A stretch of DNA of 42,288 nucleotides, taken from positions 1 to 42,288 of the forward strand of contig JAIDXM010000110.1 in the NCBI GenBank assembly GCA_029058745.1, read 5' to 3'. This document shows positions 23,800 through 34,949 of the stretch, piece by piece. This DNA is from Muribaculaceae bacterium (lineage in GTDB: Bacteria > Bacteroidota > Bacteroidia > Bacteroidales > Muribaculaceae). Numbering within the stretch: position 1 is the stretch's first letter; each line of letters opens with the position of its first letter. The position numbers and the translations under genes are program-made. Under the pieces are notes generated by a model, which saw nothing but the letters and a program-made list of their open reading frames with translations, was not told the origin of the DNA and did no database searches.

Positions 23800-26700
23800 G
23801 TTCTTCTACGATTTGCGGGATTGTGTCATTCTTTATAACCATCGCGGAATCCGGTTTCTCCACCGTCGTTGAATCAGAAGGCTCTCCCGTATCATTATTG
23901 CGGGTTCCCCATCTGAACAAGTCGCGCAAGTCGGAGAGTCGGCGGCGCATCACGAAACCGACGCCTGTCTCCGTAATCTCACCCTCCAGGATACTCTCAT
24001 AGCCCGTATGGCGGAAAAGACGCGCAAGCATCGTAACGTTGCTTGTCTGTTTAAGGATATACTCAAACGATATGTCGCTTATAAGGTTTTCCGAGAAATT
24101 CTCATCAGCAGAGGCATCGGTGGTGTAGTTGCCGCCCACAGAAATCTTGAACCGGTTGTTGAACAACGATTTCGACATCTGATAACTATAGCTCATGGCT
24201 GTGCCGGACTCCCCATTGACCGTCTTGTCATACTGGTCAACCCCGAAACTGAGCTCCACTCCCTTCACGTTATTAGCCAGGAAATTGTTGAGCGAGGATG
24301 TCAGCACTCCATAGAGCTTCTCCGTGAGCATCGATGACGACAGGAAGTCGGCGCTCGCTGTCTTGACCCCCTGCTGGTTATACTGTCCAGTGAGCAGAAG
24401 GTTGATGGCCGCCATGCTTCTCTGATCGGCGCTCATCGAAAGGAGGTCGTTCTGAATCGACATGTCGTCCTCTGTGGAAAGATCAAACAGCAGCTTGGGT
24501 TGCGACAGGTTGTTCTTGACAGACAGCGACACGAGGAAATTGACAATCCTGGAATTGCCGTTCTGCAAGAGGTTGGCCTTGATATGGTCCGAGGCCTCTA
24601 TGCTCAATGCAGGATTCATGATGTCGCCGCTCCAACGGATATAGCTTGCCGGGTTGAACTCAAATTTCTTGTTTCCAAGCATCGGAACATTATAATTGGC
24701 ATACCCTTCCCCGAGATTGAGCTGGCCATTGAGCCTCATGTCGCCCATATAGTTCTGGAAATAATTAAGGTTACCACTCGGATGAAGCACACCTTTTCCG
24801 GAACCGGTGGCCTGTGTGCCGGGATAAATCACCTCCACTTCCGTTCCGGGTTCGATCGTGAGATCGGCCACTATCCTCATGGTCATGGAGGGAGCCACCG
24901 TGTCGGCCGACAATACCTGTGTGGTGTCATTGAAATTTACAAATTTCACCACCCCCTCCATCGACTGCTCCGTAAGCTGGGCGGTGGTCTGCGGGACCGA
25001 ATAGGTGACATCCGTAGCCGAAAGCACGTTGACATTGGCATTGACATTGAAATGGTCCATCGGCCCCCTTGCAGAAGCGTCGAGGTCAAGGAATATCTTT
25101 CCGTATATGTCACTTCTCGCCTTCTTGTCGTTGTTGATAAGCTGGAAATTCTTTCCCTTCACACCGATGTCGAACGATATGGCCGAGAATCTGGTGGCGT
25201 CCACGCTTCCGTCTATTACAAGGGGATTATTGTTGGCGCCCCAGATGTCAAACCGGGAAAGCCTTATGATATTATCCGCCACAGTCAAGGAATCGTCAGC
25301 GAATTTCAGCTGCGAGCCAATCATCGGCACAAAGACTCCCACCGAATCACACGCCAGCGTTCCGTTGAGAAGAGGTGCGGAGAATGACCCTTTCATGTCG
25401 ATATCCCCGTTTAGATAGCCCGAAAGACGTGCCACATCGTTTCCTATGAAGGCATTCGCTATATACAGCGGGAACCTCGTGAGTTCAATACCGAATTTCT
25501 CCGCCTGCAAGACTCCTGTTGAATCCGGCTTGAGCCACATTTTGGCTGTCAGCGCGTCATTGCCGTCCACTTTCAATGTGGCCCCCGCTCCTGACGTGCC
25601 GTCGTTGTTGCGTCCCGCCTTCAGCGACAGGTCGAGATTTCCGACCCTTATCTTATCGTATGTGAAATCCTTTATACCCAAGGTGCCTCCTCCGTATAGC
25701 CAATTCTGAGTGTAACCCACGTTGAGGTCGGCGTCAACCGAAGCCGTGAGCGGAGGGGCGAACACCGACATCTTCAGAAAATCCTGTACCCTCAGGTTAT
25801 GTATGGCAACACGCAGCTCGTCATTGCCGGCTTTTCCAAGCTGTGTGACGAGTTTGACGCTACTCTCGTTGCTCTCCGCTATAAGATTGGCGTCGATGTG
25901 ACGGTCTGCGAAATTATACTCCACATGGTTGTCTTCATTGAATGTCCACGGAAGATATGCGATTGTGGCCTTCAATGGGGTGAAGTGGACTGTGGCTATA
26001 GAGTCTGCCAACGCCCCTGTCAGACCGAGACGGTAGCCCGTCTCACCCTTCTGGTTTTTCTGAGTCAGGGAAATAAGGATACGGTTGGCGCCAAGATAAC
26101 CGTTGACATTGACATCGGCAAACTCAGCGAGTGAATTGTTGCGGCGGTTGCCCATATGGGCCTTATAATCGAGAAGGTTCCCCCTCTGCCTGATAGCTAA
26201 TGTGAGGGTGTCGGCACGCATGCTCTTGTTGCCTGCCTCATAGATTCCGGCCTTGGCGGTAATCAGTGAGTCGTTTGCAATATTGGCATAAACGGTGTCC
26301 ACCGACAAGCCCATGGTGTTCAGATAACGTCCCACTATCCCGCGTCCGGAGGCATTGAATCCAATCTCAAACGGCGGGAGGGCGGCCTGCAGCCCCTCCA
26401 CGTTCAAGTCGCGTCGCGAAATCTGTCGGCCCACGGAATCGCCCACCTCCATAAAGGAACCGACAAGACGTTTAAGCCCGGAACGGCTGTTGAAATCCAG
26501 ACTCATGAGTTCTGCCTCAACACTTGCCGCCACATTATCGGCATAACTGTCGAACCTGACCGCCACATCTCCCGGGAAATTGAAATACTGGTTGCCGACA
26601 GTCCATTCCACGCTGTCGAGCCTCATATCCACATCATAGAGCCATCTCTCCGGACTGGCTGTGCCTGTGATATATAGCGACCCACTGCCGGCGTTGGCCT

Positions 26701-28720
26701 CCGGAGTGAGACCAAGCGAATGAAGGTCGAGCCTGTTAAGCCTTCCCGTAAGGTCGAATGTATAGAAGTCCGGGGCAAGCGTCCCTGAGCCATCCACACG
26801 GAAATCGGCATCCTCATTCGATGAAAGCGCGGTTATGGTATATGCGCCGTCATGCAGTCCGATATCCGCGACTATATTCCTGAGTGTCTTCTTCTGATAC
26901 ACAAGGGAGGCAACGTCAAGTCTCACATCCGTGACGGCATGTGGCTTCGTGGGATTGAATCCCGCGCCATGCGCGGAGACAGATGCCGTGACTTCCCCAA
27001 CCCCAAGGGCAGGCATGAAATGGGCCACATTCACGTTGCGCAAATCCACATCTGCGTCATATGACTCAGCTGTCATGCTCACTTTCCCGTCGGCCGCGAC
27101 ATCGCCGGCCGACGTGTCAAGGCGGAAATTGGCGGCATATGTCTGCGCGGCAGCGGAAGCCCTTCCTTTGATATGCATCTGCGGCAACTTGAATCCGACC
27201 TTCCCGAGAAGATTGTCTATCACCCCGGGATTGACAACCGCACCCTCGAAATCCAACGCGCCTCGAAGTTTCTTATAATCAAGCGCGTTTTCCGCCTTCC
27301 CCTCCGCCTTGATGTCGAACACTCCTTGCATCGACATTTCAAACGTTGGGATATCCACATCTGAGAGCGTGCCTTCAGCTTCCAATCCGAAACGAAGGGG
27401 ATTACGTCGCGGCAGGCCTTTGGTATATACCTTCAGCGCAGGCATAAACGCCTCCACGTCAGGAAGCCCGACGCTTCCTGACGCATGCGCGTTCAGAGGA
27501 GCGTCCGGATTCAATTGCATGAGGGCAAACGGGATTCCTGCCGTTGCCGACAATGAGGAATAAGGGGTGCTTATCTCAAGGCCTTTTAGCGCAAGTCCGG
27601 TGGAATCCACAGAAACCGTGCCATGTCCTTCCGTAATCTGAAGCCCACTCCTCTCCTTAGCCTTGATGGAGGCCACCGGAAGTTCCACCGTGGAGGAGGC
27701 GTTATAGAAATTCTCAAGCGACACCGCGACATCCTCAACCTCTATGTATGAGGGGTCGAAACCATCCGCAGGCACAGCATCCTTTACCGCATAAAGGGCC
27801 TTGAACCCTGACAATGACACAGTATCTCCCTTGATGACCATTGGTACTGATGGCGTGGCCACTGATGTCGAATCAGGAAGCGGGGCTGGATGCCCCGATA
27901 TGTATTCCGGTGTTGGGGTAAGATATGTCATCGAACCGTCGGAAGCGGCGAGGCTTGAGGCCGTCACGAGATTCTTGCCAAGATCCACCACCCCTTCGCG
28001 TATTGTCAGGGTGGATGTGTTGAATCTGAGTGTATCAATGGTGGGAAGCATGCTCATCTCGAATCCGAAATCCTCCAGACGCAGGTCGGCCGCCTTTATG
28101 AAGAACGGCGTAGAGGCGCTGTCGGTTGGCGTCGGCTTCTGCTTCCATACATTCATGAATAGCGACACGTTACCTCCTCGGAGATAAGCCTTGTTAATCA
28201 GAATCCGGCTTGAGGCAATATCAACGGAGCTCTTGTCATCCACATCAAGCAGACCGGCATTGATTTTCAGAATCATTGATGAATCAGGGGAAACCATCCT
28301 GTAATATCCGTCGAGAAGCCGAAGTCTGTTGACCTTCACGTCAAGCTTGAACAAGGGCATTAACTTTACATCGGCAATCACCTCACGGGCGTTGACCATA
28401 GTGTCGCCGGAAGCCTCAAGCACAGTGACGCCCTGCAGCGACACATCTACAGGCCACTTCAGGCGGAACTTCCCGATGTCAACCCTCATCCCGGTTGATT
28501 TATATACCATGTCGCATGCAACATTCTTCACAAAGGTCTGTACCGGAGGCACATAAAGGAGCACCGGCACCAGAAGCAGGGATACGATAATCCAGAAAAA
28601 CGTCTTCAATATAATCCTCAGCCATCGTGGCTTTATCATATGACGTTTCCCTGTTTTGGCTGTCTCCTTCGCCTCTGAAGCGTTTGACTCAGGAGCGGTT
28701 TTGTCATCGTCTTCTTTCAT
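23774..28720 (-). CDS. tamB: TamB-family (DUF490) translocation and assembly protein
   Basis: 1648 residues, the normal giant size. One N-terminal membrane anchor (about 34-55) is followed by long beta-helical repeats of the AsmA/TamB type; the C-terminal TamB domain (about 1180-1600) has SIDDAxxDLL-type helices replaced here by MSIQNDLLSMSADQRSMAAINLLL, and closes with GVELSFGVDQYD and QMSKSLFNNRFKISVGG. TamB-like proteins form a hydrophobic groove across the periplasm thought to carry phospholipids. It lies between vanZ-like and tamL genes with 27 nt and an overlap respectively. Confidence 0.9.
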   Translation of the reverse strand: MKEDDDKTAPESNASEAKETAKTGKRHMIKPRWLRIILKTFFWIIVSLLLVPVLLYVPPVQTFVKNVACDMVYKSTGMRVDIGKFRLKWPVDVSLQGVTVLEASGDTMVNAREVIADVKLMPLFKLDVKVNRLRLLDGYYRMVSPDSSMILKINAGLLDVDDKSSVDIASSRILINKAYLRGGNVSLFMNVWKQKPTPTDSASTPFFIKAADLRLEDFGFEMSMLPTIDTLRFNTSTLTIREGVVDLGKNLVTASSLAASDGSMTYLTPTPEYISGHPAPLPDSTSVATPSVPMVIKGDTVSLSGFKALYAVKDAVPADGFDPSYIEVEDVAVSLENFYNASSTVELPVASIKAKERSGLQITEGHGTVSVDSTGLALKGLEISTPYSSLSATAGIPFALMQLNPDAPLNAHASGSVGLPDVEAFMPALKVYTKGLPRRNPLRFGLEAEGTLSDVDIPTFEMSMQGVFDIKAEGKAENALDYKKLRGALDFEGAVVNPGVIDNLLGKVGFKLPQMHIKGRASAAAQTYAANFRLDTSAGDVAADGKVSMTAESYDADVDLRNVNVAHFMPALGVGEVTASVSAHGAGFNPTKPHAVTDVRLDVASLVYQKKTLRNIVADIGLHDGAYTITALSSNEDADFRVDGSGTLAPDFYTFDLTGRLNRLDLHSLGLTPEANAGSGSLYITGTASPERWLYDVDMRLDSVEWTVGNQYFNFPGDVAVRFDSYADNVAASVEAELMSLDFNSRSGLKRLVGSFMEVGDSVGRQISRRDLNVEGLQAALPPFEIGFNASGRGIVGRYLNTMGLSVDTVYANIANDSLITAKAGIYEAGNKSMRADTLTLAIRQRGNLLDYKAHMGNRRNNSLAEFADVNVNGYLGANRILISLTQKNQKGETGYRLGLTGALADSIATVHFTPLKATIAYLPWTFNEDNHVEYNFADRHIDANLIAESNESSVKLVTQLGKAGNDELRVAIHNLRVQDFLKMSVFAPPLTASVDADLNVGYTQNWLYGGGTLGIKDFTYDKIRVGNLDLSLKAGRNNDGTSGAGATLKVDGNDALTAKMWLKPDSTGVLQAEKFGIELTRFPLYIANAFIGNDVARLSGYLNGDIDMKGSFSAPLLNGTLACDSVGVFVPMIGSQLKFADDSLTVADNIIRLSRFDIWGANNNPLVIDGSVDATRFSAISFDIGVKGKNFQLINNDKKARSDIYGKIFLDLDASARGPMDHFNVNANVNVLSATDVTYSVPQTTAQLTEQSMEGVVKFVNFNDTTQVLSADTVAPSMTMRIVADLTIEPGTEVEVIYPGTQATGSGKGVLHPSGNLNYFQNYMGDMRLNGQLNLGEGYANYNVPMLGNKKFEFNPASYIRWSGDIMNPALSIEASDHIKANLLQNGNSRIVNFLVSLSVKNNLSQPKLLFDLSTEDDMSIQNDLLSMSADQRSMAAINLLLTGQYNQQGVKTASADFLSSSMLTEKLYGVLTSSLNNFLANNVKGVELSFGVDQYDKTVNGESGTAMSYSYQMSKSLFNNRFKISVGGNYTTDASADENFSENLISDISFEYILKQTSNVTMLARLFRHTGYESILEGEITETGVGFVMRRRLSDLRDLFRWGTRNNDTGEPSDSTTVEKPDSAMVIKNDTIPQIVEEHEERKDSL

Positions 28721-28747
28721 CGTGGAATCCTCCTTTTTTGTTTAATT

Positions 28748-29158
28748 TCAGCTACGGTTGCTCCAGCGATGCTGCAACAAAATCCAAGACAGTGAGCATA
28801 TCGCCACACCTACCGCGTCGGCCACCATATCGGCCACCTCGTAACCCCTGCCCATATCCATCTTCAGCTGTGCCACTTCTATCCCGACTCCCATCAATAT
28901 GGATAATGCCGCGCCTAAAAATATAAATGGCACGGAGAGTGTCCGCCATCCATCTTTTCTTTGACGGTCAAATAAAATCATTATTGCCAGGAAGCCGAAC
29001 ATCATGGCATGCACCACCTTGTCGGCTCCGGGGAACAGCCGAGGAGCGTCATCTCCCAACGGGTCCGGACTCAAGGTGAGCCACAGAATGACAATTGCGG
29101 TCAATAATGACAGAATCCAGGAAGGAAGAGCGGTGAGAAACACCTTGGCATTGTTCAT
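28748..29158 (-). CDS. VanZ-family membrane protein
   Basis: About 136 residues from the Met at 29158 (MNNAKVFL); an upstream Met at 29212 adds a polar stretch. Four membrane segments are visible. The VanZ pattern is present: SPDP near the first loop, GADKVVHAMMFGFLA (Asp-Lys-x2-His), then GIEVAQLKMDMGRGYEVADMVADAVG, with Glu-Gln and Arg-x3-Glu-x2-Asp as in the family. Many bacterial VanZ-like proteins have no link to glycopeptide resistance, and context here points to the envelope. A hairpin, GCAGATGT/ACATCTGC (29220-29248), lies upstream. Confidence 0.82.
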   Translation of the reverse strand: MNNAKVFLTALPSWILSLLTAIVILWLTLSPDPLGDDAPRLFPGADKVVHAMMFGFLAIMILFDRQRKDGWRTLSVPFIFLGAALSILMGVGIEVAQLKMDMGRGYEVADMVADAVGVAICSLSWILLQHRWSNRS

Positions 29159-29276
29159 CTCTTTAAGTTTTATTAATAGGCGGTGTGATTGCGTCACCAC
29201 GTCTTTTCTCATAACATTGGCAGATGTATAAAAGTTTTTAACATCTGCTTTTCTTATTAAAACAATCCGCGGGACT

Positions 29277-30029
29277 CTATTCCGGCAGCGTCCCGGAAAT
29301 CCATTGGTCGATAATTCTTCTCGAAAGCGATGGTGGTGATGGCAACGGTGGAAGTGAATCGCGGGTGAAAAAGCCTCCGGATGTGATTTCCCCGTCGGCG
29401 AATCTCACATCCCCGCCGCGATAACGTGCCGTGAAACCCATCATAAGCTGATATGGGAACGGCCATGACTGACTCCCCACATATCTGATGTCTGACACCT
29501 CCACGGATGTCTCTTCCATTATCTCCCGCGCCACACATTCCTCCAGCGTCTCGCCAGTCTCTACATATCCCGCCACAAGGGCATGCACCCCCTCGGCAAG
29601 ATTGCGCGAATGCACGAGCAACGCGGAGTCTCCACGTGTCACCAAGACTACAATCGCGGGATTGAGACGGGGAAAGTATTCCTTCCCGCACAGTCCGCAC
29701 CGCTTGCTGATTACAGTGGCCCGTTCAAGGGGGGAGCCGTCTCGCGCACAGTAACGCTCCGCCGCATTCCAGTTAAGGAGTTCCACACATTTCGCCACGG
29801 CCTGGCTGTCATCCTGCGGAAGGGAAGCACACGCCTCCCTCACTCTCTTCTCCAAAACGTCTCCCGACACTTTCGTCACGTCAGGGCCTGACACCGCCAC
29901 ATATCCGTCCAGCGTGAAGGTTTCCGCACCGTCCCTCACATCCGCCTCACTCTCATAGGGGAGACGCAATGACCCGGACTCTCCGAAAAGCCACACATTG
30001 CCTTCGTTGACTATGACCAAACGCCTCAT
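29277..30029 (-). CDS. nudC: NAD(+)/NADH diphosphatase, NudC type
   Basis: Nudix hydrolase of 250 residues that splits NAD(H) and, in known relatives, removes NAD caps from RNA. The Nudix box is complete: GYVETGETLEECVAREIMEET (about 155-175). The NudC hallmark SQxWPFPxS appears as SQSWPFPYQL, and the zinc region precedes it. In that region CGLCG is intact but the first knuckle reads YCARDG with a single Cys, so one zinc ligand is changed. The start overlaps folK by 4 nt. Confidence 0.88.
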   Translation of the reverse strand: MRRLVIVNEGNVWLFGESGSLRLPYESEADVRDGAETFTLDGYVAVSGPDVTKVSGDVLEKRVREACASLPQDDSQAVAKCVELLNWNAAERYCARDGSPLERATVISKRCGLCGKEYFPRLNPAIVVLVTRGDSALLVHSRNLAEGVHALVAGYVETGETLEECVAREIMEETSVEVSDIRYVGSQSWPFPYQLMMGFTARYRGGDVRFADGEITSGGFFTRDSLPPLPSPPSLSRRIIDQWISGTLPE

Positions 30030-30520
30030 CTCCTTTTCCCATTGTCAGATTCCTCCCTTTCAAGCACGGCAAGCATTTCAGACGCCGTGAGTCCTGTGGC
30101 GGGATGACGCCATCCGGGAGCCAACTCCGCGAGAGGTTCCAGAAAGAATCTCCTTCCGGCAAGATGTGGATGAGGCACTTTGAGACGACCCGAGGAAATT
30201 TCCTCCATGTCTATGGCGATGATGTCGATATCCACCATACGGTCGGCATAGTTTCCGTCGGCATCCCTATGTGGAGCCGGAGATATGCGTCGTTCAATCT
30301 CCTGCAGGCGGTCAAGCAACTCTTCGGGAGCAAGTTCTGTATGGAATGCCATGCCTACATTTAAAAAGCCGTTGGTGGAGTCATACCCCCAAGGGGCCGA
30401 CTCCACCACATGACTCATTTCAAAATCTCCGAACTCGTCTCCCACCGCACGCATGGCCCGGCTGAGATTGAGTCTTCGGTTGCCTATATTGCTCCCGATA
30501 TTTATCAGTATAAATGCCAT
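30026..30520 (-). CDS. folK: 2-Amino-4-hydroxy-6-hydroxymethyldihydropteridine diphosphokinase
   Basis: Transfers pyrophosphate from ATP to the pterin in folate synthesis. 164 residues, full length. Motifs are LINIGSNIGNRRLNLSRA at the N-terminus, VVESAPWGYDSTNGFLNVG, and the family signature with ADRMVDIDIIAID, followed by VPHPHLAGRRFFLEPLAELAP. The start shares one base with the infB stop and the end overlaps nudC by 4 nt. Confidence 0.95.
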   Translation of the reverse strand: MAFILINIGSNIGNRRLNLSRAMRAVGDEFGDFEMSHVVESAPWGYDSTNGFLNVGMAFHTELAPEELLDRLQEIERRISPAPHRDADGNYADRMVDIDIIAIDMEEISSGRLKVPHPHLAGRRFFLEPLAELAPGWRHPATGLTASEMLAVLEREESDNGKRR

Positions 30521-33500
30521 TAAAGCGATTTCTTCACCTCAACTTCCTCATATGCCTCAATCAGGTCGCCCTCGCGGATATCATTGTATCCCTGCACAGA
30601 CAGGCCGCAGTCATATCCTGATATAACCTCTTTTGCGTCATCCTTGAATCGCTTGAGCGAGCCAAGCTCGCCGGTATAGATTACGATTCCGTCGCGAATC
30701 ACGCGCACTTTGCTTGTGCGCTTGATTTTTCCGTCACGGACAATCGCACCGGCAATCGTGCCAACCTTCGAGATATGGTATGTCTGGAGCACTTCTGCCG
30801 TGCCGATAATCTCTTCCTTGATTTCAGGCGCGAGAAGACCCTCCATCGCATCTTTCACTTCCTCTATAGCCTTGTAAATCACAGAATACAGACGGATTTC
30901 CACGCCCTCTTTCTCTGCCTCCTTGCGGGCCGCGCCTGACGGACGCACCTGGAAGCCGATGATGATGGCGTCGGAAGCGGCGGCAAGCGTGACATCGCTT
31001 TCTGAAATGGCGCCGACTCCCTTGTGAAGGACATTGACCTGTATTTCCGGAGTAGATAGCTTGATGAGTGAATCTGAAAGCGCCTCGACCGACCCATCGA
31101 CATCACCCTTGACCACAAGGTTGAGCTCATGGAAGTCATTGAGGGCACGGCGGCGTCCAAGTTCCTCAAGTCCGGGACGTTTCTTGGTGCGAAGCCCAAG
31201 CTCACGCTGCAGCTGCTCACGCTTGCCGGCTATCTCACGCGCCTCCTGCTCTGTCTCAAGCACATTGAATGTGTCTCCTGCAGTGGGGGCCCCGTTCATG
31301 CCGAGAATAAGCACCGGAGTGGATGGGCCTGCCTCCTTGACACGCTGGTTGCGCTCGTTGAACATGGCCTTGATCTTGCCATAATGGGTGCCAGCCAATA
31401 TGACATCCCCGACACGCAATGTGCCGTTCTGCACAAGCACGGTGGCCACGTAGCCTCTACCCTTGTCAAGGCTCGACTCAATCACCGAACCCACGGCCAT
31501 ACGGTCGGGATTAGCCTTGAGGTCAAGAAGTTCCGCCTCAAGGAGCACCTTCTCCATAAGCTCATCGACACCGAGACCTTTTTTTGCGGAGATATCCTGG
31601 CTCTGATATTTTCCGCCCCATTCCTCTACAAGATAATTCATGCCGGCAAGCTGCTCCTTGATTTTGTCGGGATTAGCCGTAGGCTTGTCTATCTTATTGA
31701 TGGCAAATACCATCGGGACTCCGGCTGCAGAAGCATGATTGATGGCCTCGATTGTCTGGGGCATAACATCATCGTCTGCAGCGACTATGATGATGGCGAG
31801 GTCGGTCACCTTGGCTCCTCGGGCACGCATGGCCGTGAACGCCTCATGTCCGGGAGTGTCCAGGAATGTTATGTGGCGCCCGTCTGAGAGTTTCACATTA
31901 TAGGCGCCGATATGCTGTGTGATACCTCCGGCCTCTCCGGCAATCACATTGGCCTTACGTATATAGTCGAGCAAAGATGTCTTACCGTGATCGACATGAC
32001 CCATCACCGTGACAATCGGGGGACGCGGGATAAGATCCTCCTCATTGTCCTCCTCTGGAGTGATGGCCTCTGTCACATCCGCGCTCACATATTCAGTTGT
32101 GAATCCGAATTCCTCCGCCACGATATTGATGGTCTCAGCATCCAGGCGCTGGTTAATCGACACCATCACGCCAAGATTCATACATGTGGCGATGACATTA
32201 TTGACAGGCACCTCCATAAGGTTGGCGAGGTCGTTGGCCGTCACAAACTCCGTGAGCTGTATCACACGGCTCTCCGCTTCTTCGCGACGCTGGTTTTCCA
32301 ATTCCCGGTTGTGGATGGCCTCCTTCTTCTCCTTACGCCACTTCACGCCCTTCTTGGGGGCCTTGCTGGTGAGTCGGGCAAGCGTCTCCTTTACCTGCTT
32401 CTGCACATCTTCCGGATTAGACTCCGGCTTCTGGGCACGCTCATTGCGGCGGGGATGCCTGTTGTCGTTCTTGCGGTCGCCGCGCTTGCGGTCGCCTCCC
32501 TGACTGCCTTGACTGCCTTGGCCGCCCTGGCCGCCATGACCTTGGCCGCCCTGGGCTCCACCCTTCTTACGGCGCTCTGAGCCGAATCCAGGCTGCGACG
32601 CAGCCTTCTCGATATCCACCTTCTCCTTGCCTATGCGCTTTCTCTTCTTACGGTCGGCATTAGATGCATCCCCTCCGGAAGTAGCATTCCCCCCTCCGGG
32701 ACGGTTCTTGTCGCCCCGGCGACGGTCGTCCTTGCCGCGCTTCTTGGGACGGGTGGACTGATTGAGCGCCGAAAGGTCGATTTTTCCAAGCACCTTCAGT
32801 TCCGGCTGAGCCGGAGGGGTGGATAGACGGAATACGTTGCTTTTCGCTCCATCAGCTTCCGACTGGTTCTCCTTCGGAGCCGACGCCTCGGATTTTATCG
32901 GTTTCGTTTGCTCTTTCATCCTGGTTTCTGCACTATGGTTCTCCGTGGATGCCTCACTCCGCTCTCCACGGTTTTTGCCTTCCTGTCTGCCGGAAGTCTT
33001 ATGTTCTGATTGATTTATATTGTTCACAATAGGGTTTTCTGTAGTGACTGCTTCCGGGGTTTCACCAGCCTCGGACTTTCTCTCTACTTCTGGTTTCTGC
33101 ACATCGCCTGCGGGCGTGACGTTGTCATGGCGTGGCGCGGATGCCACTGCCTCATGTTCCGCCACGGCTGCCTGCGAGGATGGCGCCGCAGACTTCTCCG
33201 GACGTGCAGCCTCCAACGACTGCAATCCCGGATTCTCCACGGGCGATTCCTCCGGCTGAGTCGGCGATACGGCCGGAGCGTCGGTAGGCTTTGGCTTCTC
33301 GGACTTCCTTGCCTTGGGAAAAGACGATTCCTTCCTGCCGCCACGCTTCTGCGCTCCAAGATCGATTTTGCCTATCACCTTGAGGCCGGGCATTCTTGAC
33401 GATGCCGAATCCGAAGTGTTCTTTTTCTTACCTTCGCGCCGCGAATTTGTCCTTGTGTCTGATATGATCTTATCGGCCTTGTCGCCGCTGAATTCACGTG

Positions 33501-33639
33501 TCAGAAGTTCCACGGCGCTCTCATCGATTCTCGAATTGGGATTGTTATCGACATCGATATTGTTTCTCCGCAGAAACTCCGCCACAGTGCCTACGCCGAC
33601 ATTGAGGTCCTTTGCTACTTTGCTGATTTTTATGCGCAT
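30520..33639 (-). CDS. infB: Translation initiation factor IF-2
   Basis: 1039 residues. An IF2_N module is at 1-50 ([19 protein letters not shown]). A disordered charged region of about 480 residues follows, with Gly/Gln repeats near 370-385 and two copies of a KVLGKIDL/[10 protein letters not shown] motif. A second IF2_N-like module precedes the GTPase. The G domain is complete: G1 [15 protein letters not shown]3 [10 protein letters not shown]4 NKID. The beta-barrel and C-terminal domains that bind fMet-tRNA run to the end. It is cotranscribed with rimP and nusA (56-nt gap to nusA). Confidence 0.98.
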   Translation of the reverse strand: MRIKISKVAKDLNVGVGTVAEFLRRNNIDVDNNPNSRIDESAVELLTREFSGDKADKIISDTRTNSRREGKKKNTSDSASSRMPGLKVIGKIDLGAQKRGGRKESSFPKARKSEKPKPTDAPAVSPTQPEESPVENPGLQSLEAARPEKSAAPSSQAAVAEHEAVASAPRHDNVTPAGDVQKPEVERKSEAGETPEAVTTENPIVNNINQSEHKTSGRQEGKNRGERSEASTENHSAETRMKEQTKPIKSEASAPKENQSEADGAKSNVFRLSTPPAQPELKVLGKIDLSALNQSTRPKKRGKDDRRRGDKNRPGGGNATSGGDASNADRKKRKRIGKEKVDIEKAASQPGFGSERRKKGGAQGGQGHGGQGGQGSQGSQGGDRKRGDRKNDNRHPRRNERAQKPESNPEDVQKQVKETLARLTSKAPKKGVKWRKEKKEAIHNRELENQRREEAESRVIQLTEFVTANDLANLMEVPVNNVIATCMNLGVMVSINQRLDAETINIVAEEFGFTTEYVSADVTEAITPEEDNEEDLIPRPPIVTVMGHVDHGKTSLLDYIRKANVIAGEAGGITQHIGAYNVKLSDGRHITFLDTPGHEAFTAMRARGAKVTDLAIIIVAADDDVMPQTIEAINHASAAGVPMVFAINKIDKPTANPDKIKEQLAGMNYLVEEWGGKYQSQDISAKKGLGVDELMEKVLLEAELLDLKANPDRMAVGSVIESSLDKGRGYVATVLVQNGTLRVGDVILAGTHYGKIKAMFNERNQRVKEAGPSTPVLILGMNGAPTAGDTFNVLETEQEAREIAGKREQLQRELGLRTKKRPGLEELGRRRALNDFHELNLVVKGDVDGSVEALSDSLIKLSTPEIQVNVLHKGVGAISESDVTLAAASDAIIIGFQVRPSGAARKEAEKEGVEIRLYSVIYKAIEEVKDAMEGLLAPEIKEEIIGTAEVLQTYHISKVGTIAGAIVRDGKIKRTSKVRVIRDGIVIYTGELGSLKRFKDDAKEVISGYDCGLSVQGYNDIREGDLIEAYEEVEVKKSL

Positions 33640-33695
33640 ATGCTGGTGAAGAGGTTGTATCTTAAATTTATTGGAGAGAGGCTGACTCCGGAGGG

Positions 33696-34943
33696 TCAGT
33701 CATCGAATTCTGACCGGATCACGTTCAACACGTGTTCCAGTGTGCTGTCCTCAAGGTCGGCCTGCTCAAGAATCTCCGGCTTGGCATTGAGCACCGCCTT
33801 GGCCGTGCCGAGTCCGAGGTCTTTGAGGGCCTCGATTACCCAGCCGTCAATCTCATCGCGGAATTCATCAAGATAGATGTCCTCCTCTCCCTCCTCGATA
33901 TCCCTATAGACATCGATGGTGAAGCCGGTGAGCATCGTGGCCAGACGGATGTTGAGTCCCCCTTTGCCGATGGCGAGTGAGACCTCGTCGGGATGAAGGA
34001 ACACCTCCGCCTTCTTCTCCTCCTCGTTAAGACGGATTGACGAAATCTTGGCAGGACTCAATGCCCGCTGTATGAACAGAGAAGGATTGGCCGTGTAGGA
34101 TATCACGTCTATGTTCTCGTTGCGGAGTTCCCTGACTATGCCGTGGATGCGGCTTCCCTTGATGCCGACACACGCTCCGACAGGATCGATGCGGTCGTCA
34201 TAACTCTCCACCGCTATCTTTGCCCTCTCGCCAGGGATGCGTGCCACAGCCTTTATCGTGATGAGTCCGTCGTGAATCTCAGGCACCTCCTGCTCGAACA
34301 GGCGGCGGAGGAACCGGTCGTCTGTACGCGATATGATTACTTTCGGATTGTTGTTTTGGGTGTCAACGCGCTTCACGATGGCCCTGACCATGTCTCCCTT
34401 ATGGAACGAGTCGCTTGGAATCTGCTCCTCTTTGGGCATGGTAAGCTCATTCTGCTCATCATCTACAAGCAAAGCCTCGCGCTTCCATATCTGGTGGACC
34501 TCCCCGGTGATTATCTCCCCTTCAAGTTCCTTGAACTTTGAAGACTTAGCCTCGTTCTGGAGGTCTGTGATTTTCGACTGGAGAGTCTGGCGGAGTGTCA
34601 GTATAGCCCTGCGCCCGAATTTCTCAAAGAATATCTGCTTCGACACGTCCTCCCCTATCTCACATTCGGGGTCGATTTCTTTCGCCTCCGAAAGGCAGAT
34701 CTGAGTGTCCTTATTATCAATCTCCCCATCGGGAACCACCGTCAGATTCTGATATATCTCACAGTCCCCTTTGTCGGGATTCATAATAACGTCAAAATTC
34801 TCGTCGGAACCGAACATCTTTGCCAACACGCTGCGGAACGACTCCTCGAGCACACTTATCATCGTGGTCTTGTCAATATTCTTGAGTTCCTTGAACTCCG
34901 CGAACTGATCGACCATATTTACTGTCTCTGCTTTCTTTGCCAT
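33696..34943 (-). CDS. nusA: Transcription termination/antitermination protein NusA
   Basis: 415 residues: the N-terminal polymerase-binding domain (about 1-130), the S1 domain (about 137-205, starting [15 protein letters not shown]), KH1 with [19 protein letters not shown] and KH2 with [21 protein letters not shown] short tail is left (about 360-415), without the two acidic repeats of E. coli NusA, as is normal outside the gamma-proteobacteria. It is 6 nt after rimP. Confidence 0.97.
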   Translation of the reverse strand: MAKKAETVNMVDQFAEFKELKNIDKTTMISVLEESFRSVLAKMFGSDENFDVIMNPDKGDCEIYQNLTVVPDGEIDNKDTQICLSEAKEIDPECEIGEDVSKQIFFEKFGRRAILTLRQTLQSKITDLQNEAKSSKFKELEGEIITGEVHQIWKREALLVDDEQNELTMPKEEQIPSDSFHKGDMVRAIVKRVDTQNNNPKVIISRTDDRFLRRLFEQEVPEIHDGLITIKAVARIPGERAKIAVESYDDRIDPVGACVGIKGSRIHGIVRELRNENIDVISYTANPSLFIQRALSPAKISSIRLNEEEKKAEVFLHPDEVSLAIGKGGLNIRLATMLTGFTIDVYRDIEEGEEDIYLDEFRDEIDGWVIEALKDLGLGTAKAVLNAKPEILEQADLEDSTLEHVLNVIRSEFDD

Positions 34944-34949
34944 TAGACT

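Noticed and set aside
28748..29158. VanZ-like gene as a glycopeptide resistance gene
   Set aside because: It stands alone with tamB and tamL and no van ligase, reductase or peptidase; VanZ-fold proteins are common without resistance.
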